From positions 1-33,814 of the forward strand of contig DAOTNF010000024.1 in the NCBI GenBank assembly GCA_035450685.1: a stretch of 33,814 bases of DNA, in the 5' to 3' direction. The notes below the pieces were generated by a model. It was not told the origin of the DNA. It searched no databases and saw only the letters and a program-made list of their open reading frames with translations. Origin of the DNA: Syntrophosphaera sp035450685. GTDB lineage: Bacteria; Cloacimonadota; Cloacimonadia; Cloacimonadales; Cloacimonadaceae. The translations under genes were made by a program, and so were the position numbers. Below, piece by piece: positions 25,402 to 33,781 of this stretch. Numbering within the stretch: position 1 is the first letter of the stretch; every line of letters begins with the position of its first letter.

Positions 25402-25950
25402 CTCCATAATTAAATACATGTTAGGACATATAGAGTATTTTGCTTAATCTGTCAAACTCCCCTTTCATATTTACTTGTGAAGCATTTAGTCATAATGACT
25501 ATAAGTCCATTCCTGATATCATGCTTCTTATGTAACTTATTTAATTATTTAAAGCATACGGTTGCACATATAGACAAAGTGACATATACGCCAGAACTAA
25601 CGCTGGCATATTATTCGTCTTGCTGAAACGACCTTCATTTGCATCCCTTGCTCAAACTGGGGTCTTTCTGGGGTCATCCTTAACCTGGTGAGGGATGACC
25701 TAAGGATGATGGCATAAAAGCCTGTAGCAGCAAAGGACGGAGCTATGACGCAATTTGAGGATTGTTGCAGGTATTTATAATGAATAGATAAGAAAAGAGG
25801 TGGTGCGGAAGGGTGGTGTTTTGCATTTGCAGTTTGCTCAAAGAGGCAAATCGAGGTATTGTGTCTGAGGAAGCTCACAAGAAAACCATCACTTGGAACA
25901 ATCTTTGCATAATTAGCTAAGTAATATTCAAATTAAGATAGTAGGTCGAA
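25402..25950. other. Intergenic region with palindromes, no gene seen
   Basis: No credible gene is seen in 549 bases. The left part is AT-rich like the protease gene. It holds a 15-base palindrome TAGTCATAATGACTA (25487-25501) flanked by GAAGCA and TGCTTC arms, so a larger stem is possible, but no T tract follows and it is not a clear terminator. A GCCAG/CTGGC pair lies near 25600. The right part contains the GGTCATCC/GGATGACC inverted repeats listed separately. No convincing promoter for the downstream C25 protease could be picked out. Confidence 0.45.
25672..25709. repeat. Nested inverted repeats, REP-like
   Basis: GGTCATCC (25672-25679) pairs perfectly with GGATGACC (25693-25700). TCATCCTTA (25674-25682) also pairs perfectly with TAAGGATGA (25701-25709). 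The two stems share the left arm and exclude each other, so the sequence can form two alternative hairpins. This layout is typical of REP-type or remnant mobile elements. Confidence 0.5.
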
Positions 25951-28900
25951 ATGAAAAGAGTGATCCTTCTCCTGTCGATTGTGTTGGGAATAGCGTCCCT
26001 AACTGCAGATCTGACGTATGTGTACAATCTACCCCTGCCAAGTTTAAAAGTCCAGGGTGACAACTATGTGGTCAAGCTCGATGGCGGCCAGGCCTTGGGT
26101 GAACCCGGAGCCCCCAACCTGCCCTGGATTGGATCAAAACTGCTTCTGCCAAGTGTCGAGGAAGCGGTGGCCATCCAGATCAAGAAAATGAATCCAAGCA
26201 CCTATCAGCTTGATAAGCCCATCATCCACTTGCAGCCCCAATACCCTTTATCACAGATCGACCTGCCCCAGCCAGTGACGGCAGATCAGGATATTTATGG
26301 CAGCGCGCAGGCGTATCCCGTTCAAGACAACAATGGGACAAACACCCAGTTTCTCTGTGGACACCCAATCAATTTCACGGCTTTCTGCCCATTTGAATAT
26401 TATCCCCAGGAAGGCTTACTCAAATTCTACCAAACAATTTCTGTGACCGTTGTCACATCATTCTCTTCACGTGCCAGCGAATCCCTGCGGTTGAAGAAGG
26501 AAGACGCCTTCACCTACACAAGGCTTACTAATTCCGTTGATAACACCGACCGGTTACCACGCTATCTGGAACGCACTGAGGGTTTCGAATACCTAATCAT
26601 TTACGATGCTGCCAAACAGACCCAGTGGCAGCCTTTGAAGGACTTCTATAATGCCAAGGGTTACAGCGTTTATATGAAACCCGTCCAGGAAATAGCCAGC
26701 CAATTCACGGGCATTGACCTGCAGGAAAAGATCCGCAACTTTATCATCAGCTTTTACACGCAAAACTCATTGCGCTATGTGCTCCTGGCTGGAGATACGG
26801 ACGTTATCCCCCACCGGGGTTTTTATGTGAATATCTCTCAAGGTGAATATGTAGATGCCGATATCCCCGCCGATATGTACTACGGTAGCCTTGATGGCAC
26901 CTGGAACGACGATGGGGACAACTATTGGGGTGAATACTTCGAGGCTGACCTTGTTCCGGATGTGGCTGTAGGCCGTTTCTGTTACAATTCCGATGAGGAA
27001 ATCGCCAGTTTCATCAACAAAACCAGCAAATATCAGAATGAGCCTGTAATCTCTGAGGCTAAATCCGTGCTGTTCGTGGGCGAATGGCTGTGGGAAGGTC
27101 CCACCTGGGGTGGCGACTATATGGATGAAATGATCGGCGGAAGCAGCGCCCATGGATACACCACGGTGGGTGTTGATACGGATTGGAACATTACCACATT
27201 GTATGACAGAACCTATGGCTACGCGGATGCCTGGACAATAAATCAACTGCGTCCCCTGATAAACAATGGACCCAACCTCATTAATCACCTGGGACACTCA
27301 GCCACCACCTACTGCATGCGCTTTAACAACAGCAACGTGACAAACAGCTCGATTACCAACAATGGCATCAATCATAACTTCTCGGTGATTTTCACCCAAG
27401 GCTGCTACGCAGGGGCTTTTGACAACCGCGAAACCACTCCCGGCTACTATACTTCAGACTCCATCACAGAAAAGTTTACCAGCATCAACAACGGTGCAGC
27501 GGCCATGATCTCCCACTCGCGATATGGTTGGGGCATGCAAGGTTCCACAGACGGCCCTTCCCAGTACTTTCACCGGCAATACATAGATGCTCTCTTTGGC
27601 GAAGAGATCAATGCCCTCGGCGTCGCCCTGATGGATAGCAAGATCGACAATATTCCCTACATCCAGAATTCCCCTGTAATGTATTGGGTTACCTATGAGA
27701 CCAATCTCTTTGGCGATCCGGCCATGTCTGTCTGGACAGACACACCAACCCAGTTGTCCGTTCAACTTCCTTCCTACTGGACTGTGGGCTTGAACAACTA
27801 TCAGGTGCTGACCAATGCGCCTCTGGCTAAACTGAGACTGAAAAACGGTGACACAATTATCTTTGAGGGCCAGGCGGATACAGGAGGCCTTATCAATATA
27901 TCTCTGATGGAGCCTCTCGTTCCTGGAAACTATGACTTGTATGTAAACGCTGCAAACTATATTGGTTACCACTCTCAGATAACGGTGCAAGCCAACGAAA
28001 TGCCTTACATCGTGGCATCCAATGTCCAGTTTCTTGATCAGGACAATCTGTATCATACCGGAGAGGTTGTAAACATTGATGTAACCATCGAAAACGTGGG
28101 GCTTATCAACCAAAGCAACCCCGGGACTATCACCCTGACCAGCAACTCCCCCAACATCGAGGTTCTGAGTGGCAGCTACAGTTTCGATCCCCTGGCCGCA
28201 GCCGAGACCTCTGTTATCAGCGGTTTCTTCAGTATCAGGATTATCGGAAATTACAACGATCATCAGGTGGCAAACATAGCTTTCGTAGCAAGTTTCGATG
28301 GATATTCAGCCACTACACCGGTGAACCTGGTGCTGAATTCTCCCGTGCTCAGCATCGATTCATACCAGTTCATCAACACCAACAATCTTATTCTTCCGGG
28401 AGACAATCCCTCGCTGAACCTGTTGGTTCACAACAGCGGCTCAGGCAACGCCTATAACCCCATGCTGCTACTATTCAGCGATAATCCCTGGGTGACCCTG
28501 TCTGCCTTCGAGGCCAACCTCTCCCCCATCGAAGCGGATAATTATATGAACTACGAAAATGTGTTCAACGTGCTGATTTCTTCCGGCGCACCCCTCAACA
28601 CCTCCGTTGACATCGGATATCTGCTCAGCGCGGAAAATGGCAACGTTCTGGAAGGGAATTTCACTCTCTATCTGGGCATGCTCAACTACAACTTTGAACC
28701 CGATATGATGGGCTGGTCTTCCTTCGCTCCCTCCCCAGGTTTTGTCAACCAGTGGCATCGCAGCGACGCCAGAAATTGCACATCCAACGGCAACTATTCG
28801 ATGAAGTTTGGTGGAGAAGGTACTTCCAACTATTCCAGCAGCGCGTATGGTGCCCTGGAAAGCCCAATCTTCAACCTGGGTAAAAACAGCCGCCTCCTCT

Positions 28901-29529
28901 TCAATCACTGGATGAATGCCGAAATCCACAATAACCCACAATACGCCTGGGATGGCGGAACTGTGCAGATTTCAGTAAACAACGGTGAATGGACATCAAT
29001 CGCACCTGTGGGCGGATATCCCCAAAGAATCTATAACAACAACGCCTCACCATATCCTGCCAACACTCCGGTTTACTCAGGAAGCTTTAACTGGACTGGC
29101 GCGGAGTTCGATCTCTCAAACTATAGTGGCACGGCAAAGTTTCGCTTCCTGTTTGGCTCTGACGGATACGTGACAGGAGAAGGCTGGTACATAGACGACG
29201 TGAGAGTGGAATCCGATCCGCTCGGCATTGATGAGCCAGGTGTCCCCACACCCTGTTTCACCCTGCAGGGGAATTACCCCAATCCTTTCAATCCGGAAAC
29301 CACCATCCGCTTTTCCCTGCCAGGTTCTGCGGCGGCCAAGCTGGAGATCTTTAACATCAAAGGCCAGAAAGTGCGAACCTTGCTTGATTCAGTCATGGCG
29401 GCGGGACAACATAGCCTGGTCTGGAACGGCTTGGACGATGCGAAGAATCCTGTCGGCAACGGAGTCTATTTTTACAGGTTGAGCAGCGGCGGCAAAAGCA
29501 AAACCAGAAAAATGATAATGCTCAAGTAG
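25951..29529 (+). CDS. Secreted gingipain-family (C25) cysteine peptidase with C-terminal sorting domain
   Basis: 1192 residues. A signal peptide (MKRVILLLSIVLGIASLTA) is followed by a propeptide-like region (about 20-200). The caspase-like C25 domain (about 210-590) opens at EYLIIYDAAKQTQWQPLKDF and contains the catalytic pair H449 (NHLGHSATTY) and C485 (FTQGCYAGAFD). CARDB- or Ig-like domains follow to about 900. A jelly-roll/MAM-like module (about 912-1088) ends GWYIDDVRVES. The C-terminal FlgD-like sorting domain runs from NYPNPFNPETTIRFSLP (near 1110) to the end. The protein is probably exported through a type IX-like route and degrades extracellular protein, feeding the amino-acid fermentation suggested by other genes. 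The sirtuin gene begins 16 bases after its stop. Confidence 0.93.
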   Translation: MKRVILLLSIVLGIASLTADLTYVYNLPLPSLKVQGDNYVVKLDGGQALGEPGAPNLPWIGSKLLLPSVEEAVAIQIKKMNPSTYQLDKPIIHLQPQYPLSQIDLPQPVTADQDIYGSAQAYPVQDNNGTNTQFLCGHPINFTAFCPFEYYPQEGLLKFYQTISVTVVTSFSSRASESLRLKKEDAFTYTRLTNSVDNTDRLPRYLERTEGFEYLIIYDAAKQTQWQPLKDFYNAKGYSVYMKPVQEIASQFTGIDLQEKIRNFIISFYTQNSLRYVLLAGDTDVIPHRGFYVNISQGEYVDADIPADMYYGSLDGTWNDDGDNYWGEYFEADLVPDVAVGRFCYNSDEEIASFINKTSKYQNEPVISEAKSVLFVGEWLWEGPTWGGDYMDEMIGGSSAHGYTTVGVDTDWNITTLYDRTYGYADAWTINQLRPLINNGPNLINHLGHSATTYCMRFNNSNVTNSSITNNGINHNFSVIFTQGCYAGAFDNRETTPGYYTSDSITEKFTSINNGAAAMISHSRYGWGMQGSTDGPSQYFHRQYIDALFGEEINALGVALMDSKIDNIPYIQNSPVMYWVTYETNLFGDPAMSVWTDTPTQLSVQLPSYWTVGLNNYQVLTNAPLAKLRLKNGDTIIFEGQADTGGLINISLMEPLVPGNYDLYVNAANYIGYHSQITVQANEMPYIVASNVQFLDQDNLYHTGEVVNIDVTIENVGLINQSNPGTITLTSNSPNIEVLSGSYSFDPLAAAETSVISGFFSIRIIGNYNDHQVANIAFVASFDGYSATTPVNLVLNSPVLSIDSYQFINTNNLILPGDNPSLNLLVHNSGSGNAYNPMLLLFSDNPWVTLSAFEANLSPIEADNYMNYENVFNVLISSGAPLNTSVDIGYLLSAENGNVLEGNFTLYLGMLNYNFEPDMMGWSSFAPSPGFVNQWHRSDARNCTSNGNYSMKFGGEGTSNYSSSAYGALESPIFNLGKNSRLLFNHWMNAEIHNNPQYAWDGGTVQISVNNGEWTSIAPVGGYPQRIYNNNASPYPANTPVYSGSFNWTGAEFDLSNYSGTAKFRFLFGSDGYVTGEGWYIDDVRVESDPLGIDEPGVPTPCFTLQGNYPNPFNPETTIRFSLPGSAAAKLEIFNIKGQKVRTLLDSVMAAGQHSLVWNGLDDAKNPVGNGVYFYRLSSGGKSKTRKMIMLK

Positions 29530-29545
29530 CTGGAGTAGCTATAAC

Positions 29546-30253
29546 ATGATTCAGATTACAAAAGATACCCGGTTGGTGATTCTGACCGGAGCAGGAATCA
29601 GCGCCGAATCGGGCTTGCGCACCTTTCGCGATAGCGGTGGTTTGTGGGAGGATCAAAGGGTGGAAGATGTAGCCACCCCGGAAGGCTTTGCCAGAGACCC
29701 CAAACTGGTCTGGAGATTCTATAAAACCCGTTACAAAGCGGCGATTGATGCGCAACCCAATTCGGGTCACGCTGCCTTGGTGAAACTGGAGAAATTTCTG
29801 GGCAAAAACTTCTGTCTGATCACCCAAAATGTGGATGGCCTTCATACCAAGGCAGGCAGTACGGGAGTGTTGGAAATGCATGGTTCTTTGTATGAATGCT
29901 ATTGTACTAAATGCCTGACAATGTATCGCACGGCAGAGATTGACCTTGATCCCGATCTGCCCATCTGTTCCAAATGCGGATCGATGCTCAGGCCGTATAT
30001 CGTCTGGTTTGGTGAAATACCCTATCACCTGCCTGAAATTGAGGGCAAGTTGAGAAATTGTGATGTTTTAATGATCATAGGGACAAGCGGAAATGTTTAT
30101 CCCGCCGCGGGGTTCGTGATGACTGCCAAATACTTCGGGGCTTCCACTATGGCTGTTAATCTGGATCCAGTGGCCAACAGCGACTACATAGACGAATTTC
30201 ACCAGGGTAAGGCGGGAGACATACTCCCCAAACTCGTTGAGCAATGGTGCTGA
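29546..30253 (+). CDS. cobB: NAD-dependent protein deacylase (sirtuin, CobB/SIRT5-like)
   Basis: 235 residues. It removes acyl groups from lysines using NAD. GAGISAESGLRTFRD (15-29) and TQNVDGLH (93-100) form the NAD site, H112 (EMHGS) is the catalytic base, and C120, C123, C141 and C144 bind the structural zinc. Y59 and R62 (FYKTR) match the YxxR signature of class III sirtuins, which prefer succinyl- and malonyl-lysine over acetyl-lysine. It lies 16 bases after the C25 peptidase gene on the same strand and ends at a strong terminator; functional linkage to the protease is not evident. Confidence 0.95.
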   Translation: MIQITKDTRLVILTGAGISAESGLRTFRDSGGLWEDQRVEDVATPEGFARDPKLVWRFYKTRYKAAIDAQPNSGHAALVKLEKFLGKNFCLITQNVDGLHTKAGSTGVLEMHGSLYECYCTKCLTMYRTAEIDLDPDLPICSKCGSMLRPYIVWFGEIPYHLPEIEGKLRNCDVLMIIGTSGNVYPAAGFVMTAKYFGASTMAVNLDPVANSDYIDEFHQGKAGDILPKLVEQWC

Positions 30254-30272
30254 TTATTAGGCAAGATAAGCA

Positions 30273-30305
30273 AAAAGCCGGGTTTCACTGCCCGGCTTTT
30301 CTTTT
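30273..30305. terminator. Bidirectional intrinsic terminator
   Basis: AAAAGCCGGG (30273-30282) and CCCGGCTTTT (30291-30300) form a perfect 10-pair stem with an eight-base loop. Runs of T follow on the plus strand and of A precede on the left, giving a T tract in both directions. It separates the convergent sirtuin gene (plus) and carbamate kinase gene (minus) and can serve both. Confidence 0.9.
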
Positions 30306-30320
30306 GAAATCAATACAAGA

Positions 30321-31268
30321 TCAGGGAACGATGCGGGTTCCGGTTTTTCCCGCGAAAGCTTCCACAATCCTGTCTATTGAGGTGATCAGCACCTCCTTGC
30401 CGCCCCTTTCGATAAAGTCGATCGCGGCCTTGATCTTGGGTCCCATGCTTCCCGCAGGGAACTGCTTTTCTTCGTAATATCGCTTTGCCTCTGCCACAGT
30501 CATAAGATCCAGATCCCTTTGGCTTTCCTTGCCATAATCCACAGCTACTTTATCCACTCCCGTCAGGATCACAAACAGGTCTGCCTCAATGTTTATTGCC
30601 AGAAGAGCGCTGGCAAAGTCTTTGTCGATTACCGCGTCAACGCCTTCGTAGGTACCGTCGTCTTCCACATAGACAGGAATCCCGCCTCCACCCACAGCGA
30701 TAACGATTTCACCTCGTTTTACCAGTTCCTTGATCGTATCTGCGGGGATGATCTTTTGAGGCAAGGGAGACGGAACAACGCGCCGGAATCCTTTTCCGGA
30801 GTCTTCCTTCATAGTCCAGCCCAGGGTCTTTTTCAGTTCCTCCGCCTGTTCTGCGCTATAATAGGTGCTGCCTACGTATTTAGTGGGATTGAGCATACTG
30901 GGGTCGTTACGGTCAACCACAACCTGGGATATCAGGGTGATAACCTGCTTGTCGATGCCATGCAAATGGAGTTTGTTTTGCAGGCTTTGTTCGATCATAT
31001 AGCCCATTGTCCCTTCCGTGGCCGCGTTCAACACGCCCAGAGGCAGGGGAGCCAGGCCTTCTTTCTCGCCTGCTTCCTGCTGTCTGAGCAGATTCCCCAC
31101 CTGGGGGCCATTTCCATGTGTAATTGCAAGCCTGTAGCCCTGGCTGATCAGTTCCACGATCCCGCCCAGAGAGTCTCTGGTGTTGGCAAACTGCTGGCTG
31201 ATGGTCCCTTTCTCGCCCGCTTTGATGATGGCGTTGCCACCCAAAGCCAATACTGCTGTCTTCTTCAT
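30321..31268 (-). CDS. arcC: Carbamate kinase
   Basis: 315 residues, normal length. It makes ATP and carbamate from carbamoyl phosphate and ADP, the energy-yielding last step of arginine, citrulline or ureide breakdown. Family signatures are LALGGNAI (7-14), ITHGNGPQVGNLLRQQE near 49-65, VVPSPLP and AVGGGGIPV in the middle, and GSMGPKIKAA near the end. AGGA lies nine bases before the ATG. No arginine deiminase or ornithine carbamoyltransferase is in the window, so the source of carbamoyl phosphate is not shown here. It follows the cpgS-like GTPase gene, with an intrinsic terminator between them. Confidence 0.96.
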   Translation of the reverse strand: MKKTAVLALGGNAIIKAGEKGTISQQFANTRDSLGGIVELISQGYRLAITHGNGPQVGNLLRQQEAGEKEGLAPLPLGVLNAATEGTMGYMIEQSLQNKLHLHGIDKQVITLISQVVVDRNDPSMLNPTKYVGSTYYSAEQAEELKKTLGWTMKEDSGKGFRRVVPSPLPQKIIPADTIKELVKRGEIVIAVGGGGIPVYVEDDGTYEGVDAVIDKDFASALLAINIEADLFVILTGVDKVAVDYGKESQRDLDLMTVAEAKRYYEEKQFPAGSMGPKIKAAIDFIERGGKEVLITSIDRIVEAFAGKTGTRIVP

Positions 31269-31290
31269 ATTAGTTAATCCTTTACATCCT

Positions 31291-31328
31291 TAAAAAGCCG
31301 GCGGGCAGATGCGTGTTTCATCTGCCCG
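31291..31328 (-). terminator. Intrinsic terminator after the cpgS-like gene
   Basis: Read on the minus strand, CGGGCAGATG and CATCTGCCCG form a perfect 10-pair stem with a seven-base loop, followed after five bases by a T5 tract. It begins 22 bases past the stop of the cpgS-like gene and ends about 23 bases before the carbamate kinase start. If efficient it separates the two genes; if partial it would lower carbamate kinase expression. Confidence 0.75.
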
Positions 31329-31350
31329 TTCCAGCAAGCCTGTTGGTTGT

Positions 31351-32664
31351 TTAGAAATCCTTCAGGACATCCTCAATTGTGGGTCTGCCGATCTCTTGCA
31401 AATCGTAGCTAACCTGGCAAGCAGGATGCTTGATCTTGATCACACGGCGAAGATCGATTGGCGTGGCAATGACCACGGAATCGCAATCTGTGGAGTTGAT
31501 AGTGTGCTCCAGGTCCTTGATCTGCTGGTCGCTGTAACCCATGGCGGGAAGCAAAGTGCCAATCTCAGGATAATTATCGAAGGTCTCCTGGATCTCACCA
31601 ACAGCCCATTCCCGGGGATCAACCAGTTCGCCGCAACCATATTTCTCAGCCGCGATTACACCAGCTCCATAGGTCATCTCGCCGTGGGTGAGGGTGGGAC
31701 CGTCTTCAACAACCAATACCCGTTTGTCGGAAATCATCTCGGGGAAATCAACCGTGAGCGGTGAAGCCGCGTCGATCACCTTGGCATTCTTGTTGATCAT
31801 GCGAATATTGGCGCGAATCTCGTTGATGTCGTCAAGGTCGGCGCTGTCGATCTTGTTGATCACGATCACGTCAGCTAGATGCATGTTGGTCTCGCCGGGA
31901 TAGTAGGAAATCTCATCCCCGGGGCGGTGAGGATCCACCACCACGATGTTGAGCTGTTTGTCTGAGCAATAGAAAGGAATATCGTTGTTTCCACCGTCCC
32001 AGACGATGACATCGGCTTCTTTTTCGGCTTCGCGGATGATCGCTTCATAATCAACGCCGGCGTAGATCACGCTACCCATCTGGATATGAGGCTCATACTC
32101 CTCCATCTCTTCAATGGTGCATTTGTGAAGCTCAAGGTCTTTCAGTTCGGCAAAGCGTTGCACTTTTTGCTTCACCAGATCGCCGTAAGGCATGGGATGG
32201 CGGATGGATACCACCTTGAGCCCTTTGGCCTTAAGGGCTTTCACAACAGTACGGGTGGTCTGCGATTTACCGCAGCCGGTACGCACGGCACAGATGGTGA
32301 CCAGTGGCTTGGAGGTCTTGATCATGGTGTTTTTGGTGCCCATGAGCATGAAATCGGCTCCCGCGGCATTGACCAATGAAGCCTTGTTCATAAGCATTTC
32401 GTGGTGCTGGTCGCTATAGGCGAAAACCACCAGATCCACATTATGCTTTTGGATCAGCTCTTTCAGCTCTGATTCGGGATGGATTTCAATACCCTGGGGA
32501 TACAAGCTTCCTGCAAGCTCCGCGGGATATTTCTTGTCATCGATTCCAGGAATCTGGGTGGCGGTAAAAGCTACGACATGATAGTCCGCGTTATCACGGA
32601 AAAAAACGTTGAAATTGTGGAAGTCGCGGCCGGCCGCGCCCATGATAATGACTCTGCGTTGCAT
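31351..32664 (-). CDS. Cyclic 2,3-diphosphoglycerate synthetase-like P-loop NTPase
   Basis: 437 residues. An N-terminal Rossmann-like domain (VIIMGAAGRDFHNFNVFFRD, 5-24) is followed by a P-loop domain with Walker A RTGCGKSQTTR (128-138), a VWDGGNNDIPF segment and the NTP-binding stretch VIVINKIDSADL. This architecture is that of archaeal CpgS, which makes cyclic 2,3-diphosphoglycerate. Homologues are common in anaerobic bacteria not known to make that compound, often near carbamoyl-phosphate metabolism genes, so the true substrate is uncertain. NKID resembles the guanine-specificity motif NKxD, favouring GTP. AGGAG lies six bases before the ATG. The next gene is carbamate kinase on the same strand. 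Confidence 0.88.
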   Translation of the reverse strand: MQRRVIIMGAAGRDFHNFNVFFRDNADYHVVAFTATQIPGIDDKKYPAELAGSLYPQGIEIHPESELKELIQKHNVDLVVFAYSDQHHEMLMNKASLVNAAGADFMLMGTKNTMIKTSKPLVTICAVRTGCGKSQTTRTVVKALKAKGLKVVSIRHPMPYGDLVKQKVQRFAELKDLELHKCTIEEMEEYEPHIQMGSVIYAGVDYEAIIREAEKEADVIVWDGGNNDIPFYCSDKQLNIVVVDPHRPGDEISYYPGETNMHLADVIVINKIDSADLDDINEIRANIRMINKNAKVIDAASPLTVDFPEMISDKRVLVVEDGPTLTHGEMTYGAGVIAAEKYGCGELVDPREWAVGEIQETFDNYPEIGTLLPAMGYSDQQIKDLEHTINSTDCDSVVIATPIDLRRVIKIKHPACQVSYDLQEIGRPTIEDVLKDF

Positions 32665-32678
32665 TTCTTACTCCTATA

Positions 32679-32707
32679 TTCATATAGATTTATTGTTTTA
32701 TTTTCAA
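32679..32707 (-). promoter_or_regulatory. Candidate promoter for the cpgS-like gene
   Basis: On the minus strand TTGAAA (5 of 6 consensus) is followed by 17 bases and TATGAA (4 of 6), placing the transcription start only a few bases before the Shine-Dalgarno sequence. A second -35-like TTGACG lies further upstream without a good -10. Moderate match only. Confidence 0.3.
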
Positions 32708-32864
32708 ATTTTCGGCTGCCTTGCTTACGTCAAGGAAAATAATGTCCTCGCCGATAAGTTATGTTTGTATTATATTTCTGTGAACAATGATTTTAATCTG
32801 TGAAAGCCTTCTTAGCCACATTCAAACGGATTATGCGCCAAGAAAGTCCTTGACTAAAATGACC

Positions 32865-32892
32865 TTGCCTTCAGACTGGAATTGAATAATAT
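32865..32892 (+). promoter_or_regulatory. Candidate promoter for the small secreted protein and tRNA-Thr
   Basis: TTGCCT (32865-32870) and TAATAT (32887-32892) are 16 bases apart, each 4 of 6 to consensus. Transcription would start almost at the GAGGAG Shine-Dalgarno sequence (32900-32905), giving a very short leader. Weak support. Confidence 0.25.
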
Positions 32893-32911
32893 ACAAAAAG
32901 AGGAGTTTATT

Positions 32912-33592
32912 ATGCGCAGACTAAGTGCTATATGTCTGATGTTGCTGTTGCTTGCAGCAGGGCTATTTGCTGAAGACGGCGCTGTTGCGATGCGTTTTAA
33001 GCTTCTGGAAGCGGAGTTTTATACTCTGGATTCATATTATTCTTCGGAGTTGGGCAGGCTCTACACCAAAGCGGAGTTTGCCATCCCCAAGGCGGAGCTT
33101 GATCCAATGGCTTACTATGGCTTATTCTTGGAGGAGAATACCTTCATCCAGTCTGTCACAGTCTCGGGGCAGTTTGAAAACCACTATTTTGTCCAGAATC
33201 TGGATCCCTCCTTCTTTGAGCCAGCTCTACCGGACTCTTCGCTGTTGTATGATACGAGCCCGGTCCGTTTTTATGGCATCTATCTGAAGAATTATGATCT
33301 TTTTCCAGATACGCCCCATTTCACAGTCTGGTATTTTACACCCATGCCGGCGTTCAGAATGGATGATCAGCAGAAACTGAGTTCCATGTTGAAAGCTGAT
33401 CAATGCTGGTATCCCCGCAATTTTACTAAAAGCAGCACTGTCAACCTGACCCTGACCACTACACCGAACCTCACTCTGTTGGTAGGCAATAGTTATGCGA
33501 CACATTCAGACAGCGAATATACCAGAACCCACCGACACACCTTTATCGACACTCTGGAGCAGCCTGTTGACATTAAATTGATTCGAGAATGA
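32912..33592 (+). CDS. Small secreted protein of unknown function
   Basis: 226 residues from the ATG at 32912, chosen because GAGGAG lies six bases upstream and the signal peptide starts there (RRLSAICLMLLLLAAGLFA). A frame opening 30 bases earlier has no ribosome binding site. The mature part is rich in aromatic residues (FYTLDSYYSSEL, YYGLFLEEN, HFTVWYFTP) and looks like an all-beta soluble domain. No known motif, sorting domain or lipobox is visible. I do not recognise the family. The stop codon is one base before tRNA-Thr and there is no terminator between them, so the two are probably on one transcript. Confidence 0.75.
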   Translation: MRRLSAICLMLLLLAAGLFAEDGAVAMRFKLLEAEFYTLDSYYSSELGRLYTKAEFAIPKAELDPMAYYGLFLEENTFIQSVTVSGQFENHYFVQNLDPSFFEPALPDSSLLYDTSPVRFYGIYLKNYDLFPDTPHFTVWYFTPMPAFRMDDQQKLSSMLKADQCWYPRNFTKSSTVNLTLTTTPNLTLLVGNSYATHSDSEYTRTHRHTFIDTLEQPVDIKLIRE

Positions 33593-33593
33593 C

Positions 33594-33669
33594 GCTAAAT
33601 TAGCTCAGTTGGTAGAGCAGCTGATTCGTAATCAGCAGGTCGGGGGTTCGAGTCCCCCATTTAGCTCCA
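33594..33669 (+). tRNA. tRNA-Thr (CGT)
   Basis: A 76-base cloverleaf with encoded CCA: acceptor GCTAAAT/ATTTAGC, D arm GCTC/GAGC, anticodon stem GCTGA/TCAGC, loop TTCGTAA with anticodon CGT, T arm GGGGG-TTCGAGT-CCCCC. The discriminator base is T, acceptable for Thr. It begins one base after the stop of the small secreted protein gene. Confidence 0.97.
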
Positions 33670-33678
33670 CTCCATTGC

Positions 33679-33722
33679 AAAGCCTGGATAAACATTATAG
33701 TGAATCCGGGCTTTTTCTTTTT
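33679..33722 (+). terminator. Intrinsic terminator after tRNA-Thr
   Basis: AAAGCCTGGAT (33679-33689) pairs with ATCCGGGCTTT (33704-33714), 11 positions with one T-G wobble. A T-rich tract (TTTTTCTTTTT) overlaps and follows the right arm. It lies ten bases past the tRNA and should end the transcript. Confidence 0.85.
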
Positions 33723-33781
33723 CGCCCTCATGCCTTGATACCCTGCTGAAGTCCTATTGACGTCCCATCGAGAATCCATCC

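Noticed and set aside
25597..25878. 93-codon minus-strand frame in the intergenic region
   Set aside because: No family resemblance and no ribosome binding site, and it covers inverted repeats. Probably chance.
27454..28263. 269-codon minus-strand frame
   Set aside because: It lies opposite the C25 peptidase gene, which has the catalytic motifs and conserved domains. It is a shadow frame.
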